Of a stretch of DNA of 64,000 nucleotides, positions 35,801 through 44,917 are shown piece by piece (the first letter of the stretch is position 1; each line of letters starts with the position of its first letter). The stretch is from Chitinophagaceae bacterium (GTDB lineage Bacteria > Bacteroidota > Bacteroidia > Chitinophagales > Chitinophagaceae), in assembly GCA_023229465.1 (NCBI GenBank), contig JALNZE010000012.1, positions 30,962 to 94,961 of the forward strand. The letters run 5' to 3'. Under the pieces are notes generated by a model. That model saw nothing but the letters and a program-made list of their open reading frames with translations. It had not been told where the DNA came from and made no database searches. Position numbers and translations under genes: made by a program.

Positions 35801-35934
35801 GAAGGGTGAGCGATCTTTATGTAAGTGTAGCAACCGCTATTGAGCCTTTATCTGCCAGACAGGAAAAAAGTATCCGGGTATTGGAAAATGAGTTTGAGCT
35901 GTTTAAAGAGAAGGCCGGCGCTTTATTGAAGTAA
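32890..35934 (+). CDS. Large secreted BNR/VPS10-type beta-propeller protein
   Basis: 1014 residues with a hydrophobic signal segment (about 9-27) ending WAQ. Many copies of the Asp-box-like motif S/T-x-D-G-G-x-x-W are visible (STDGGKTW, TTDGGNNW, SLDEGETW, SIDGGYSW, STDDGRNW), the hallmark of sortilin/BNR-type propellers. A C-terminal part after about residue 750 has beta and helical segments without propeller motifs. No glycosidase active site is evident. Start is ambiguous: three ATGs lie in a tandem ATGTAT repeat (MYMYMYRY). Such proteins are often annotated as glycosyl hydrolases without proof. Confidence 0.8.
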   Translation: MYMYMYRYLKYKLSLAAFFLVMITWAQTAINSSHFQVMGARALGPSTMSGRITSIEGITVAGQVNLYVGTAGGGIWKSQNGGQSFNPVFDKYCQSIGALAVEPGNAKVVYAGTGESNTRNSVSIGDGLYKTTDGGNNWQKMGLDSTERISKILIDPSDKKNIYVAAPGPLWKSSSHRGLYKSTDGGKTWNKLLYVNEETGCADIALHPQKSNIILASFWQFRRKPYAFNSGGPGSGLFKSTDGGKTWHKLTRGLPEGDLGRMVITINPSQPSEVLAIVEAKIPGLYLSLDEGETWKKLAATENITARPFYFSTLVYDPGDPKRVYRPAFDFAYSIDGGYSWSNTTIGGVQPHADHHALWVNPNNTEMMFLGTDGGVYQSLNKGSSWQFLNNLPVGQFYHVSVDNQLPYKIYGGLQDNYSWIAPNTAPGGVSSADWRIIGGGDGFWVQPSPVNPKIVFSESQGGEITRADLATGLSFGIKPKKLPGDDEHRFNWNTPIVTGSSVKKGVNGKPLYNLYIASQYLFKSTDDGRNWERISPDLTTNNKAKQQQSESSGGITGDNTSAENHCTIFTVVQHPKNEHIIWVGTDDGNLQYTGDAGKTWQNKASGIWQTGVPENSWISSIEISSLNPKRMYVTLDNHMYGDNNTYLVVSYDAGNTWKRLVSTEFTGFAHIVREDIVNDKLLFLGTEMGLFISLDGGNQWMRSKYQNMPWYNLVRDIKIQPQTNDLVIASHGRGIYVIDNLQPLRDLVKSDVNKEAILYPIQSFTYDFAAQLPIAPPNLAGWVGENKVVSPVIYYYLKQRSNDAVKIEIYDADNKKIKDFNGSGLKGLNKVYWGLNTNPPKVALGGFTTGSSVQYASFISPKVPVGKYKVVIKADGKLYEEFIHIKANTEKGFTAQSIGLLYKQGMRLHGLQEKLAVLVDTLDKTIALLNKIEKKEEPNKTKLEKLTELRKEIIEMNRTSIFFDEFKFRRRVSDLYVSVATAIEPLSARQEKSIRVLENEFELFKEKAGALLK

Positions 35935-36026
35935 TGATTTTTTTGAACAACCACTGAGCTTATTAACTTTAGGGATGGCACAGGCTTACCTATTGAATAA
36001 AGGCTACCTTCGCTAAATATTGCTCC

Positions 36027-38843
36027 ATGACTCTTATTACTGATTTAGCGGCACATTTTCCGGCGCAAAGACTGAAACATAAATTGATAGAGCTGCATGC
36101 TTATTCAAGCGATGCCAGTTTTTATCAGTTGATCCCCAGGGCTATTGTTTTTCCGGTTTCTGTGGAAGAAATTCAGTGTTTGTTTGTGATTGCTAAAAAA
36201 AATAAAACCTCTTTAACATTTAGAACTGCCGGAACGAGTTTATCCGGTCAATCAGTAACAGACGGGATACTGGTAGACCTTAGCCGGCATTGGAACAAAT
36301 CATCTGTTGAGTTGAATGGTGAAGTAGTTCGGGTACAACCGGGTATTACCGGAAGAGACATCAATCACCTGCTGAAAAAATATGGGAGAAAAATCGGTCC
36401 CGATCCAGCCTCTATTAACGCGGCCATGATGGGGGGCATTCTTTCTAATAATTCCAGCGGGATGTGTTGCGGAGTATTGGATAATTCTTATCATACTTTG
36501 CAGCAGGTGCATTTTATCCTGGCCAATGGAAATGGGTTTAATACGGCGCTGGCAAATGATTATAAAAGATTTGAGGAAGAAGAACGGGAAATATTTGAGG
36601 GTATACATGCTTTAAGAAATAGCTTGTGGAACAATGAAGCCCTGCTGGCCAACATTCGCCGGAAGTATCAAATGAAAAATACGGTGGGTTACAGTATTAA
36701 TGCGTTTGTTGATTATGAACACCCACTGGATATTTTAGCGCATTTACTGATAGGGGCTGAGGGTACCCTTGCCTTTATTGCCGAAGCTGCCCTGAAAACA
36801 ATACCTGATAAGCCTTTCAAAAAAACGGGTCTGTTGTTTTTTGATTCACCCAAAGCCGCCTGCGATGCCATCGCCCCTTTGAAAGAAACCGGTGTGGAAG
36901 CCCTGGAATTTATGGACAGGCCCGCTTTGCGTTCTATTGAAAATTTACCGGATACCCTGCCTTTTATTCAAGCTTTGCCCGCGAATACTTCCTGTATTTT
37001 ATGCGAGTACCAATCTGATACAGCAGCTGCTTTAGCGGTAAAGTATGAAGCGGCATTAGCGGTAATTAGTTCACTCCCCCTGGTATATCAGACAGATTTT
37101 ACCACAGATGCCGTATTGCAATCTTTGTATTGGAAGTTAAGAAAAGGGATGTATCCATCCGTTGCGGCAGTTAGGGCAAAAGGAACTTCGGTAATGCTGG
37201 AAGATGTAGCAGTGCCGGTAGATAGATTGGGCGAAGCCATTGTTGATCTGCAACAATTATTTTTACGGCATGGTTATTTGGATGCCATTGTTTTTGGTCA
37301 TGCCAAGGAAGGCAATTTGCACTTCCTGGTTTCGCAGTCTGTATCAACAGGGGAAGCCATCAGGAAATTTGAATTATTCAATGATGCGTTAGCTGAATTG
37401 ATCATACACCGTTATCAGGGTTCCCTGAAGGCAGAACACGGAACCGGAAGACAGATAGCTCCCTATGTAGCCGATGAATGGGGGGAGGATGGATATGCCA
37501 TCATGGAGTTACTCAAAAAATTACTCGATCCGAATGGCATTTTAAATCCGGGTGTGATTATCAATGCGGATAAGAAATGCCATATCAAAAATATCAAATC
37601 ACTTCCGGTGGTGGAAGCAGAAGTAGACAAATGTGTGGAATGTGGTTATTGTGAACATACATGCCCGAGCAGAGACTATACACTTACGCCGCGGCAAAGA
37701 ATTGTGCTGCGCCGAACCCTGTCGAGAATGAAATCTTCGGGTGATAAAAAGCAATATGATGAGATAGTAAACGATTATCAGCATTATGGATTAGATACCT
37801 GTGCGGTAGATGGCATGTGTGCCACAGAATGCCCGGTTAATATTAATACCGGCGATCTGGTGAAAAGGCTACGAACAGAAAACCATTCTGATACAGCCAA
37901 TGCTATGGCATTGTTGGTAGCTAACTATTTTGGTTGGGTGGAAAGTTTGGTTACACTTGCTTTATACGCCGGCAATGCCATCAATAGGCTGTTTGGCAAA
38001 TTTGCCATGTATCATGTAACGATGGGAATAAGAAAGCTGGTGCCTGCCTTTCCTATCTGGACAAAACAGTTAACCCAACCGCTAAGTATTCCGATGATTG
38101 AATCAGCAGATCCTGAAATTATTTATTTTCCCTGCTGCATGAACCGTATGATGGGCGCTGATATCGAAAAAGATACAACGATTGTTGATGCTGTGGTAAG
38201 CCTTGCGCAGAAAGCAAATATTAGGATCACTATTCCATCTGATAGTAAGGGCTCCTGTTGTGGTCAGGCATTTTCTTCCAAGGGGTTTACAAAAGCATAT
38301 CGGTATACTGTTAACAAAATGGTTGCTACATTATGGCAATGGACAAAACAGGGTAGGGTTCCGGTGGTATTGGATATTACCTCCTGTACCTATTCATTAA
38401 AAACCTGCAGGCCTTATCTCACGGCGGATAATCAACAACTATTTGATCGCCTCACTATTTTGGATAGTATTGAGTTTGCCGCTGATATCCTGCTTTCAAA
38501 ATTGTCTATTTCTACTAAAAAGGAAGAAGTTATTATGCACCCGGTTTGTTCTGTGCACAAAATGAATTTGTCTGATAAACTGGAAAAAATAGGCAGGGAA
38601 ACTTCGGATAAACTGGTGATTCCTTTTAATGCAGGTTGTTGTGGGATGGCCGGTGACAGGGGGTTCTACTACCCGGAATTGCTAAGGTCTGCTTCCGGAA
38701 AAGAAGCTTCAGAGGTGCTTGAATCATCCTCTGAAGCCTGTTATTCTACAGGCAAGCCCTGCGAAATGAGTATGTCGGAAACTACGGGTAAAAATTACCG
38801 GTCTATTTTTTATTTACTGGATGAGGTTTCTGATAAAAAATAA
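36027..38843 (+). CDS. FAD-linked oxidase with Fe-S/CCG domains (D-lactate or glycolate dehydrogenase)
   Basis: 938-residue fusion that oxidises a 2-hydroxy acid and passes electrons on through Fe-S clusters. The N-terminal FAD-binding domain includes RTAGTSLSGQSV and PDPASINAAMMGGILSNNSSGM; the C-terminal FAD-oxidase cap ends near LKAEHGTGRQIAP. Two 4Fe-4S motifs follow (CVECGYCEHTCP and CAVDGMCATECP), then two CCG-type cysteine motifs (CCGQAFSSKG, CCGMAGDRGF). The layout matches Dld-type quinone-dependent D-lactate dehydrogenases. Glycolate is an alternative substrate. Confidence 0.88.
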   Translation: MTLITDLAAHFPAQRLKHKLIELHAYSSDASFYQLIPRAIVFPVSVEEIQCLFVIAKKNKTSLTFRTAGTSLSGQSVTDGILVDLSRHWNKSSVELNGEVVRVQPGITGRDINHLLKKYGRKIGPDPASINAAMMGGILSNNSSGMCCGVLDNSYHTLQQVHFILANGNGFNTALANDYKRFEEEEREIFEGIHALRNSLWNNEALLANIRRKYQMKNTVGYSINAFVDYEHPLDILAHLLIGAEGTLAFIAEAALKTIPDKPFKKTGLLFFDSPKAACDAIAPLKETGVEALEFMDRPALRSIENLPDTLPFIQALPANTSCILCEYQSDTAAALAVKYEAALAVISSLPLVYQTDFTTDAVLQSLYWKLRKGMYPSVAAVRAKGTSVMLEDVAVPVDRLGEAIVDLQQLFLRHGYLDAIVFGHAKEGNLHFLVSQSVSTGEAIRKFELFNDALAELIIHRYQGSLKAEHGTGRQIAPYVADEWGEDGYAIMELLKKLLDPNGILNPGVIINADKKCHIKNIKSLPVVEAEVDKCVECGYCEHTCPSRDYTLTPRQRIVLRRTLSRMKSSGDKKQYDEIVNDYQHYGLDTCAVDGMCATECPVNINTGDLVKRLRTENHSDTANAMALLVANYFGWVESLVTLALYAGNAINRLFGKFAMYHVTMGIRKLVPAFPIWTKQLTQPLSIPMIESADPEIIYFPCCMNRMMGADIEKDTTIVDAVVSLAQKANIRITIPSDSKGSCCGQAFSSKGFTKAYRYTVNKMVATLWQWTKQGRVPVVLDITSCTYSLKTCRPYLTADNQQLFDRLTILDSIEFAADILLSKLSISTKKEEVIMHPVCSVHKMNLSDKLEKIGRETSDKLVIPFNAGCCGMAGDRGFYYPELLRSASGKEASEVLESSSEACYSTGKPCEMSMSETTGKNYRSIFYLLDEVSDKK

Positions 38844-38846
38844 TGG

Positions 38847-41498
38847 TTAGCCGGCAATTGTTCTGTCGGTAATTAATTGTGCAATAAGACTGGTCCAACC
38901 TGTTTGATGGCTTGCTCCCAGGCCTGTTCCATTATCACCATGAAAATATTCGTAGAATAAAATAAGGTCCTTATTTTCCGGTCTGCTGTAAAACCAGTTC
39001 TGATTGCCATGCAGTTTTCTGTGATTTTTTTCATCTAGTTCAAACAGGCTGATTACCCGCTTCGACAGTTCATCGGCAATCTCATGTAAGTTCATGAAAA
39101 TGCCTGAGCCCGTTGGGTATTCTATGCTGAGAGAGGCATCATAAAATTCACCAAATTTTTTAATGCTTTTGATGATCAGGAAATTGATGGGCATCCAAAC
39201 GGGGCCCCTCCAATTACTATTGCCACCAAAAAAATCAGAGGTAGAATCGCCCGGGTCGTATTGAATTGAGTAATCGTGCCCTTCAATGGTTACTGTATAG
39301 GGATTTGCTTCGTGGTATTTTGATAAGGCACGGATGCCGCCTTCTGATAAAAACTCAGTTTCATTCAGTACCCTTTTTAAAATGGCAGTCAATTTATTTT
39401 TGGGGATCAGTGAAATCAGCATTTTTTCTTCATCAGCTACTTCTTCATTCGGCCAGAATTTATTATTCTTTAGACGGTATTGTTCAAACCAGGAAATACG
39501 TTTGGTAAAGTCCTCCATTTTTTGCATCACTTTTTTATCAATAATGGAAACTGCAAACAAAGAGGTAAGGCCTACAATGGATTGTATGCGCAGGTGCAGG
39601 GTGGTATTATCCGGAAGGCCCAGTGTATCATAAAAAAACTGGTCCTCTTCATTCCACATGCCCATTTGATTCAGCGCTTCGGCTATCAATACAAAATGTT
39701 CAAAAAATTTGGTTGCACTGTCTTCAAACGCTTCATCCTGCATGGCAATTTCGATAGCAATATCCATCAGGTTTAAAGCGTACATGCCCATCCAACTGGT
39801 ACCATCTGCCTGTTCCAGTTTCGCTTCACTGTGTAATTGTATGTTCCGGTTAAATACGCCAATATTATCCAACCCCAGAAACCCGCCTTCAAATATATTT
39901 TTTCCATTGGGGTCCTTCCTGTTTATCCACCAGGTAAAGTTGATAATCAGTTTGTGAAAAACCTTTTTCAGAAAATTGATATCTCCTTTTCCTGTTTTAT
40001 TTTTTTCAATCTGGTAAACCTGCAATGCCGACCATGCCTGTACGGGTGGATTAACATCACTGAAATTCCATTCATAGGCGGGCAATTGTCCATCGGGTTT
40101 CATGTACCATTCCCGCATGATCAGGGTAATCTGGTGCTTGGCAAAAGTTGGATCAATCATAGCCATAGGCACACAATGAAAAGCCAGGTCCCAGGCGGCA
40201 TACCAGGGATATTCCCATTTGTCGGGCATCAAAATAATATCCTGGTTTTTCAGGTGCCGCCAGTCGCTGTTTCTGCCTTTTAACCGCTCATGACTGATAT
40301 TGGCTATGCCATCAGACTCTGTTAGCCAGCGTTCAATATCATAATAGTAATATTGTTTACTCCAAAGTAAGCCAGCCAGTGCCTGGCGTTGAATATTTTT
40401 CAGATCGATTGAAATGTCACCCGGTAAAATATCAGTATAAAAATCGGCAGCTTCCTGTTTTCTTTGTTCAAAAATGTCTGTAAAGCCTTTGGTAAAAGGC
40501 GATTCCATGATAACATCACTCAGGCGCAGATAGAGCGTTTTTGATTCACCTCCGGCAATGGTGTATTGGTAAACCGGAGAAAATTTAGTGCCATTCTTTT
40601 TATTGCGGAGGGCCTCTGTATTTTTATTGTCAATAATGGCATCATGAAAGGCATCTTTTACAAAAATGGAACCGTTTTTTGTGCCAAATAACTTTTCGGA
40701 ATTGGTTTCATTCTCTGTAAAAAAAGCGTCATTAGGCTTGGGGTAATACAAATAATAGTCGCCCAAACGTTCATGCACGGCTTTTACCATGCATTCTTTG
40801 TTGATCGATTTGATGGAAGGTTTTTTATCCTGGCCACGTGACTGCCACCTGTTAAAAAACCATAAGGTGGGTAATACGGTTATGGGTGCGCTATGGGTAC
40901 TTCGGTTAGAGATTTCTATTTTAATACCCACATCTTTTTTATTAATTTTGGCATAGGTTATTAATACATCAAAATAATTATTGTCATCAAAAACACCGGT
41001 ATCTAAGATTTCATATTCCGGCTCCTGTTTGCCGCGGCTTTTATTTTTATCAATCAGTTCCTGGTAAGGAAATGCCTGCTGCGGATATTTGTACAGCATT
41101 TGCATGTAATAATGCGATGGGATATTGTCTAAATAGTAATATAGTTCTTTAACATCTTCACCATGGTTACCCTCTTTATTGCCCAATCCAAATAAGCGTT
41201 CTTTTAAAATTTTGTCTTTGCCGTTCCACAAGGATACCGCGAAGCAGAGGTTGCCAAAGAAATCAGAAATACCTCCAAGGCCATCTTCCCCCCATCTATA
41301 AGCCCGTGCATGTGAGTGGCTAAACGGAACATAATGCCAGGCATCTCCGTTTTCGCTAAAATCTTCCCGAACGGTACCCCATTGTCTTTCGGCCAGGTAA
41401 GGCCCCCATTGTTCTAAAGGTATTTTTTTGGTACTATTTGCTTTAAGCCTTTGTTCCTCTGCAGTCATAATAGGCTCTAAATTAACCAGACTGGGCAT
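38847..41498 (-). CDS. GH63-like (MGH1-type) glucosidase
   Basis: 883 residues without a signal peptide. The opening WGPYLAERQWGTVREDFSENGDAWHYVPFSHSHARAYRWGEDGLGG is the hallmark of the bacterial GH63-like family. An alpha/alpha-barrel region with WDLAFHCVPMAMIDP (Asp) and the late FGGNSNWRGPVWMPINFL motif hold the predicted catalytic acids. Family start sequences suggest translation may begin 10 codons in, at MTAEEQRLK (41468). Substrate is unknown; relatives act on alpha-glucosides such as mannosylglycerate-type compounds. Confidence 0.85.
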   Translation of the reverse strand: MPSLVNLEPIMTAEEQRLKANSTKKIPLEQWGPYLAERQWGTVREDFSENGDAWHYVPFSHSHARAYRWGEDGLGGISDFFGNLCFAVSLWNGKDKILKERLFGLGNKEGNHGEDVKELYYYLDNIPSHYYMQMLYKYPQQAFPYQELIDKNKSRGKQEPEYEILDTGVFDDNNYFDVLITYAKINKKDVGIKIEISNRSTHSAPITVLPTLWFFNRWQSRGQDKKPSIKSINKECMVKAVHERLGDYYLYYPKPNDAFFTENETNSEKLFGTKNGSIFVKDAFHDAIIDNKNTEALRNKKNGTKFSPVYQYTIAGGESKTLYLRLSDVIMESPFTKGFTDIFEQRKQEAADFYTDILPGDISIDLKNIQRQALAGLLWSKQYYYYDIERWLTESDGIANISHERLKGRNSDWRHLKNQDIILMPDKWEYPWYAAWDLAFHCVPMAMIDPTFAKHQITLIMREWYMKPDGQLPAYEWNFSDVNPPVQAWSALQVYQIEKNKTGKGDINFLKKVFHKLIINFTWWINRKDPNGKNIFEGGFLGLDNIGVFNRNIQLHSEAKLEQADGTSWMGMYALNLMDIAIEIAMQDEAFEDSATKFFEHFVLIAEALNQMGMWNEEDQFFYDTLGLPDNTTLHLRIQSIVGLTSLFAVSIIDKKVMQKMEDFTKRISWFEQYRLKNNKFWPNEEVADEEKMLISLIPKNKLTAILKRVLNETEFLSEGGIRALSKYHEANPYTVTIEGHDYSIQYDPGDSTSDFFGGNSNWRGPVWMPINFLIIKSIKKFGEFYDASLSIEYPTGSGIFMNLHEIADELSKRVISLFELDEKNHRKLHGNQNWFYSRPENKDLILFYEYFHGDNGTGLGASHQTGWTSLIAQLITDRTIAG

Positions 41499-41631
41499 TA
41501 GTGTAAAATAATAATTATTTACACATGTAATATATTATATATGTTTAATGACTGCTTAAGGTTGCAAATGCAAACAGTATTGATTTGATTACAAGATTTT
41601 TCATGTTTATTTTTTATTGTTTAAGATTCAT

Positions 41632-42255
41632 TTACTGTATTACACCAAATCGGGGGCCGATATAAAAGGAAAATCCATTAACATTTCCTCCCTGTACTTT
41701 GGCAGGAGAAATCCAATGTGAACCATCAATAAAAACGGTTTGAAAGAAGCTTGATCCCGTTTTGTATGCCAGTCTTGTACCACTTCTTGCAAAAAGACTA
41801 CTCTTTCTAACGGCATCCTGTGTGGCAATATTCGGGGTAGGATCAACAGTAACCTTTGGCTCACCAACATTTAAATATCCGCCTCCGCCATAAAAAGAAA
41901 TGAACCATTTCGGATTTTTAAAATAAATATTTTTACCGCCATTTAATCCTAGAAGCAATAATGAACTATTTGTGTTTTGGAATAAAAATGGCGAATTTGC
42001 ATCCCTGATCTTCTGGTCATATTTTAGTGCGTTAAAGTCCAGTACAAACCGACCAAACCAATTATTCTTCATTGATCATTCTACTCCGGAATTAAATGTG
42101 ACGGTTGACTTAAATGCTTTGCCAAAATTTCCTTTTGCATTAATCAGGCCGACTGCAGTAGTAAAGAATATTTTGCCCTTTTCCTGCGCCCGGGCATTTA
42201 TTACTCCTGTTGCCATAATGATGGCGATGCTTATTTTTAGTATGAATTGTTTCAT
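41632..42255 (-). pseudogene. Outer-membrane-type protein interrupted by in-frame TGA
   Basis: The reverse-strand frame opening at 42255 gives a signal peptide (MKQFILKISIAIIMATGVINARAQ) and 59 codons to FNSGVE, then TGA at 42078-42076, then continues in the same frame as SMKNNWFGRFVLDF and 138 more codons. Without the TGA it is one 207-residue beta-rich protein with typical porin-like strands (GLEF/NWF, GGGGYLNVG, FYIGPRFG). A one-base change TGG to TGA explains it. Alternatives are a sequencing error or real loss of function. Confidence 0.7.
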
Positions 42256-42277
42256 CGGTCGAATTAAATGGTAGGAA

Positions 42278-42409
42278 TTATTTCACAATATCACATTGTA
42301 TGAGAACCCCATGTTCATACAAGTCAATATCCGGATTAAAGCTGTTGCCTGCAATTATTACAAGAATAATAAGTGCAGGGCCAATTCTTTTAAATGTGAT
42401 TTTAGACAT
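42278..42409 (-). CDS. Small hypothetical peptide (43 aa)
   Basis: 43 codons starting MSKITFKRIGPALIILVIIA, with one hydrophobic helix and a short polar tail ending QCDIVK. It lies just upstream of the interrupted outer-membrane gene on the same strand. No family recognised. Could be a small membrane peptide or a remnant. Confidence 0.35.
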   Translation of the reverse strand: MSKITFKRIGPALIILVIIAGNSFNPDIDLYEHGVLIQCDIVK

Positions 42410-42684
42410 AATTGGGATAGTTTATTTTTTTGAATAAATGCCTGGGCATTCTTACTCTTTTAAATGAGGTGCAGCCGGTTAATTTTTATTTATACTTCTT
42501 GTAATTCAGGTTCTGACGATTCTTTAAAGGAGTAATGATGTTACTTGTTTGGTTTATAGCTTTGTTCGATTGTATTGATGGAGGAGCCATTCTTGCCTTA
42601 CAGGGCTTTCAAATTATTCTGAATTATTTATATTTTAGTACAACCGGTTTGTTTACCTTAGTGATAGTAAAACAGACTGTTTCC

Positions 42685-43257
42685 ATGGAAATGAACTCTT
42701 ATACGCTGAATCCCAACCAATGGCTTGAAAAATATGGTGAAATGATGTATCAGTACATTTTACCGCGAGTAGGGGATAGTGAGTTAGCCCAGGATTTAGT
42801 TCAGGATACTTTTTTTTCTGGTTTGAAAGGCCTTGCGGGTTATAAAGGGATGGCTACCGAAAAAAACTGGCTTTTTAGCATTTTAAAAAATAAAATAATT
42901 GATCATTATCGGAAGAAATCAACTCAGCAGGATATTATGTCAATGCCCGACTTACGTACACTTAAAGATGAATGGTTTAATGAAGACGGTCATTGGGCTG
43001 AAGATAAACTACCCCAAAATTGGCATGTATCTGACAGTCAGACAGAAAGAAAAGAGATTCAAAAAATTATTAAGTGGTGCACTGATCATTTAAAAACAGT
43101 TCAGCGACATGTTTTTACTTTGAAATATCTGGAAGATATTGATTCAAGTGAAATTTGTAAGGTTTTAAACATTACATCGTCTAACTATTGGATATTAATT
43201 CACCGGGCCAGGCTTCAAATGCGTGAATGTGTTGAAAAACACTGGTTAAAAAGTTGA
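42685..43257 (+). CDS. ECF-type RNA polymerase sigma factor
   Basis: Sigma-70 family factor, 190 residues from MEMNSYTLNPNQW; the longer frame starting at 42535 adds 50 residues without sigma character. Region 2 shows SELAQDLVQDTFFSGLKGLAGYKG and ENKIIDHYRKKS-like sequence; region 4 shows QRHVFTLKYLEDIDSSEICKVLNITSSNYWILIHRAR. The insert WFNEDGHWAEDKLP is typical of one Bacteroidota ECF group. Its TGA overlaps the start of the small Cys-containing gene that follows, probably its regulator. Confidence 0.88.
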   Translation: MEMNSYTLNPNQWLEKYGEMMYQYILPRVGDSELAQDLVQDTFFSGLKGLAGYKGMATEKNWLFSILKNKIIDHYRKKSTQQDIMSMPDLRTLKDEWFNEDGHWAEDKLPQNWHVSDSQTERKEIQKIIKWCTDHLKTVQRHVFTLKYLEDIDSSEICKVLNITSSNYWILIHRARLQMRECVEKHWLKS

Positions 43258-43520
43258 TGGTTATGAAAAGATTGATGATGAAGCATTTTATGGTAAACTG
43301 TAAGGAAGCTACTTTTCTTATGGGTAAAAAAGAGGAAAGTAAACTCACTTTAGTGGAAAGGGTTAAATTATATATGCATACCTCTATATGCTCCTTTTGT
43401 AAAAAGTTTGAAACGCAAATAAATGTAATTTCGAAAGAGAGTTTACATATTCATGCTGATGAAAGTTTGCCAATTAATACCAGGGAAAAAATACAAAAAA
43501 TGTTTGAAGAACATTCCTGA
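43257..43520 (+). CDS. Putative zinc-finger anti-sigma factor
   Basis: 87 residues. Conserved pattern NCKEATFLMGKKEESKL and HTSICSFCKKFETQ gives the Cys...His-x3-Cys-x2-Cys arrangement of short zf-HC2 anti-sigma domains found beside ECF factors. No transmembrane segment is evident, so it is a cytoplasmic type. Start ATG at 43257 overlaps the sigma stop codon; an in-frame ATG two codons later is also possible. Confidence 0.7.
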   Translation: MVMKRLMMKHFMVNCKEATFLMGKKEESKLTLVERVKLYMHTSICSFCKKFETQINVISKESLHIHADESLPINTREKIQKMFEEHS

Positions 43521-43542
43521 TTTTACATAAAACCAACTCTCA

Positions 43543-44676
43543 TTATATTGCTCCGGAATTCATTCTGCTGTATTTGACCTGAAATGTTTCTTCTTCTTCT
43601 ATCAAATTATCAAAATTAATTTTATTCAACATTTTGGTATACCTGGAATTTTCCCTGAACATATTCACGCCTTCCTTATGCGTCAGGAATGAGGCCCCGT
43701 TTTTTTTATTTTTTATTGAAATACTGTAAAGAATGCGCCAATGCCTGACTATTTCCTTCCAGGCAAAAAATATTGAATGGGTAGGGTCATACATGTGGGT
43801 TGGCTCACTTCCCGCACCATTCAATTCTATAATACACCAGTTTTTGTATTCAATCATTTCTTCATAAGAATTAAAACGTATATCAAGTCTGCCGTAATAA
43901 AAGCCATCAATACTCTGACATACCGTATGTATAAATTTTTCCAACTGGGGGGTAATCTTGGTTGAAGCATCCATAAATAAGGATCCCCGTGCGTGATTGC
44001 CATAAGGAACCAGGACCCTTTCTTCATTTTCATTCAAAACTGTAAGTATTTCATTACCTATAATCTTTCGGATAGCAGGTATCTGTAAAATGTATCTTGG
44101 ATTTTTAAGTAATAATTCTTCAATGGTACTATATCCGTTTCCGATTACAGTCAGGAATCCCTTTTCTACCATACCGGTAATATTGCCTTCCGATTGATTT
44201 GGATAGCGGGTATAAAAAATACCTATTTCTTTGGAAAATGGAATAAAAGGTTGAATGATGTAATCAACCGTAAACTGATTTATTGCGTGGTTAAGTTCTC
44301 TTTCGTTATCAACTTTAATTACTCCTTTTCCCTGCATTCCAATATCGGGCTTGATTATTAATGGATATGTAAGATTTGTTTTTTTGATGTAATCAATTAC
44401 TTTATTACATGGTGTATCATAATAAAAGAAAAATGTGGCTGGTTTGTATTTCCCGGGAATGAGAAGATCAATCTCTTTTTTAGACTCCATTAAAAAACCG
44501 CCATTTTTAATGGTAGGGTTTGCCGCTGCAAAATAAAATAAGGACCTGGCCTTGATGCAGTACCATATCCAGATAGGGTAAATAGGAAAATATACAACAT
44601 GGAAAGGCCAATATTCCCAGTTGGTTAACCTGATGAATGAAGCGTTAGACCTGATTATTCTGATAAAGTGCGCCAT
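43543..44676 (-). CDS. ATP-grasp family protein
   Basis: 377 residues. An ATP-grasp core is suggested by YPLIIKPDIGMQGKGVIKV near residues 134-152, DYIIQPFIPFSKEIGIFY and the metal-binding stretch NWCIIELNGAGSEPTHMYDP near 300. The N-terminal part is aromatic-rich with a possible membrane-associated helix (FPIYPIWIWYCI). Similar to D-alanine-D-alanine-ligase-like enzymes of unknown substrate. No biosynthetic partners are adjacent, so the product cannot be named. Confidence 0.75.
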   Translation of the reverse strand: MAHFIRIIRSNASFIRLTNWEYWPFHVVYFPIYPIWIWYCIKARSLFYFAAANPTIKNGGFLMESKKEIDLLIPGKYKPATFFFYYDTPCNKVIDYIKKTNLTYPLIIKPDIGMQGKGVIKVDNERELNHAINQFTVDYIIQPFIPFSKEIGIFYTRYPNQSEGNITGMVEKGFLTVIGNGYSTIEELLLKNPRYILQIPAIRKIIGNEILTVLNENEERVLVPYGNHARGSLFMDASTKITPQLEKFIHTVCQSIDGFYYGRLDIRFNSYEEMIEYKNWCIIELNGAGSEPTHMYDPTHSIFFAWKEIVRHWRILYSISIKNKKNGASFLTHKEGVNMFRENSRYTKMLNKINFDNLIEEEETFQVKYSRMNSGAI

Positions 44677-44917
44677 CTGAAATTAGCGGTGAAGATAGCA
44701 TTTCCATGTTGTGTAATAAAAAGCGATCGATAGTCGGGTAAGCAAAGGGGAATTTCACCGCCTGCTCCTCACAGGTAAGGGGTTGAGCGGTGGCGCATTA
44801 GATTGTAGTCCCTGGTTTTCACCACCCGCCTCGTCCTGAATGTTTAAATGAACTCTTATTGCGCAACGCATCATTTCTTCCGAACACCTGCAGCGATAAC
44901 ACCGGCAAGGGGAAAAA

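Noticed and set aside
42076..42078. TGA read as selenocysteine or as Trp by a changed code
   Set aside because: Nearby genes use TGA as a normal stop (RDD gene, ispD, the sigma factor), no selenocysteine machinery is seen, and Trp is the expected residue, so a nonsense change is simpler.
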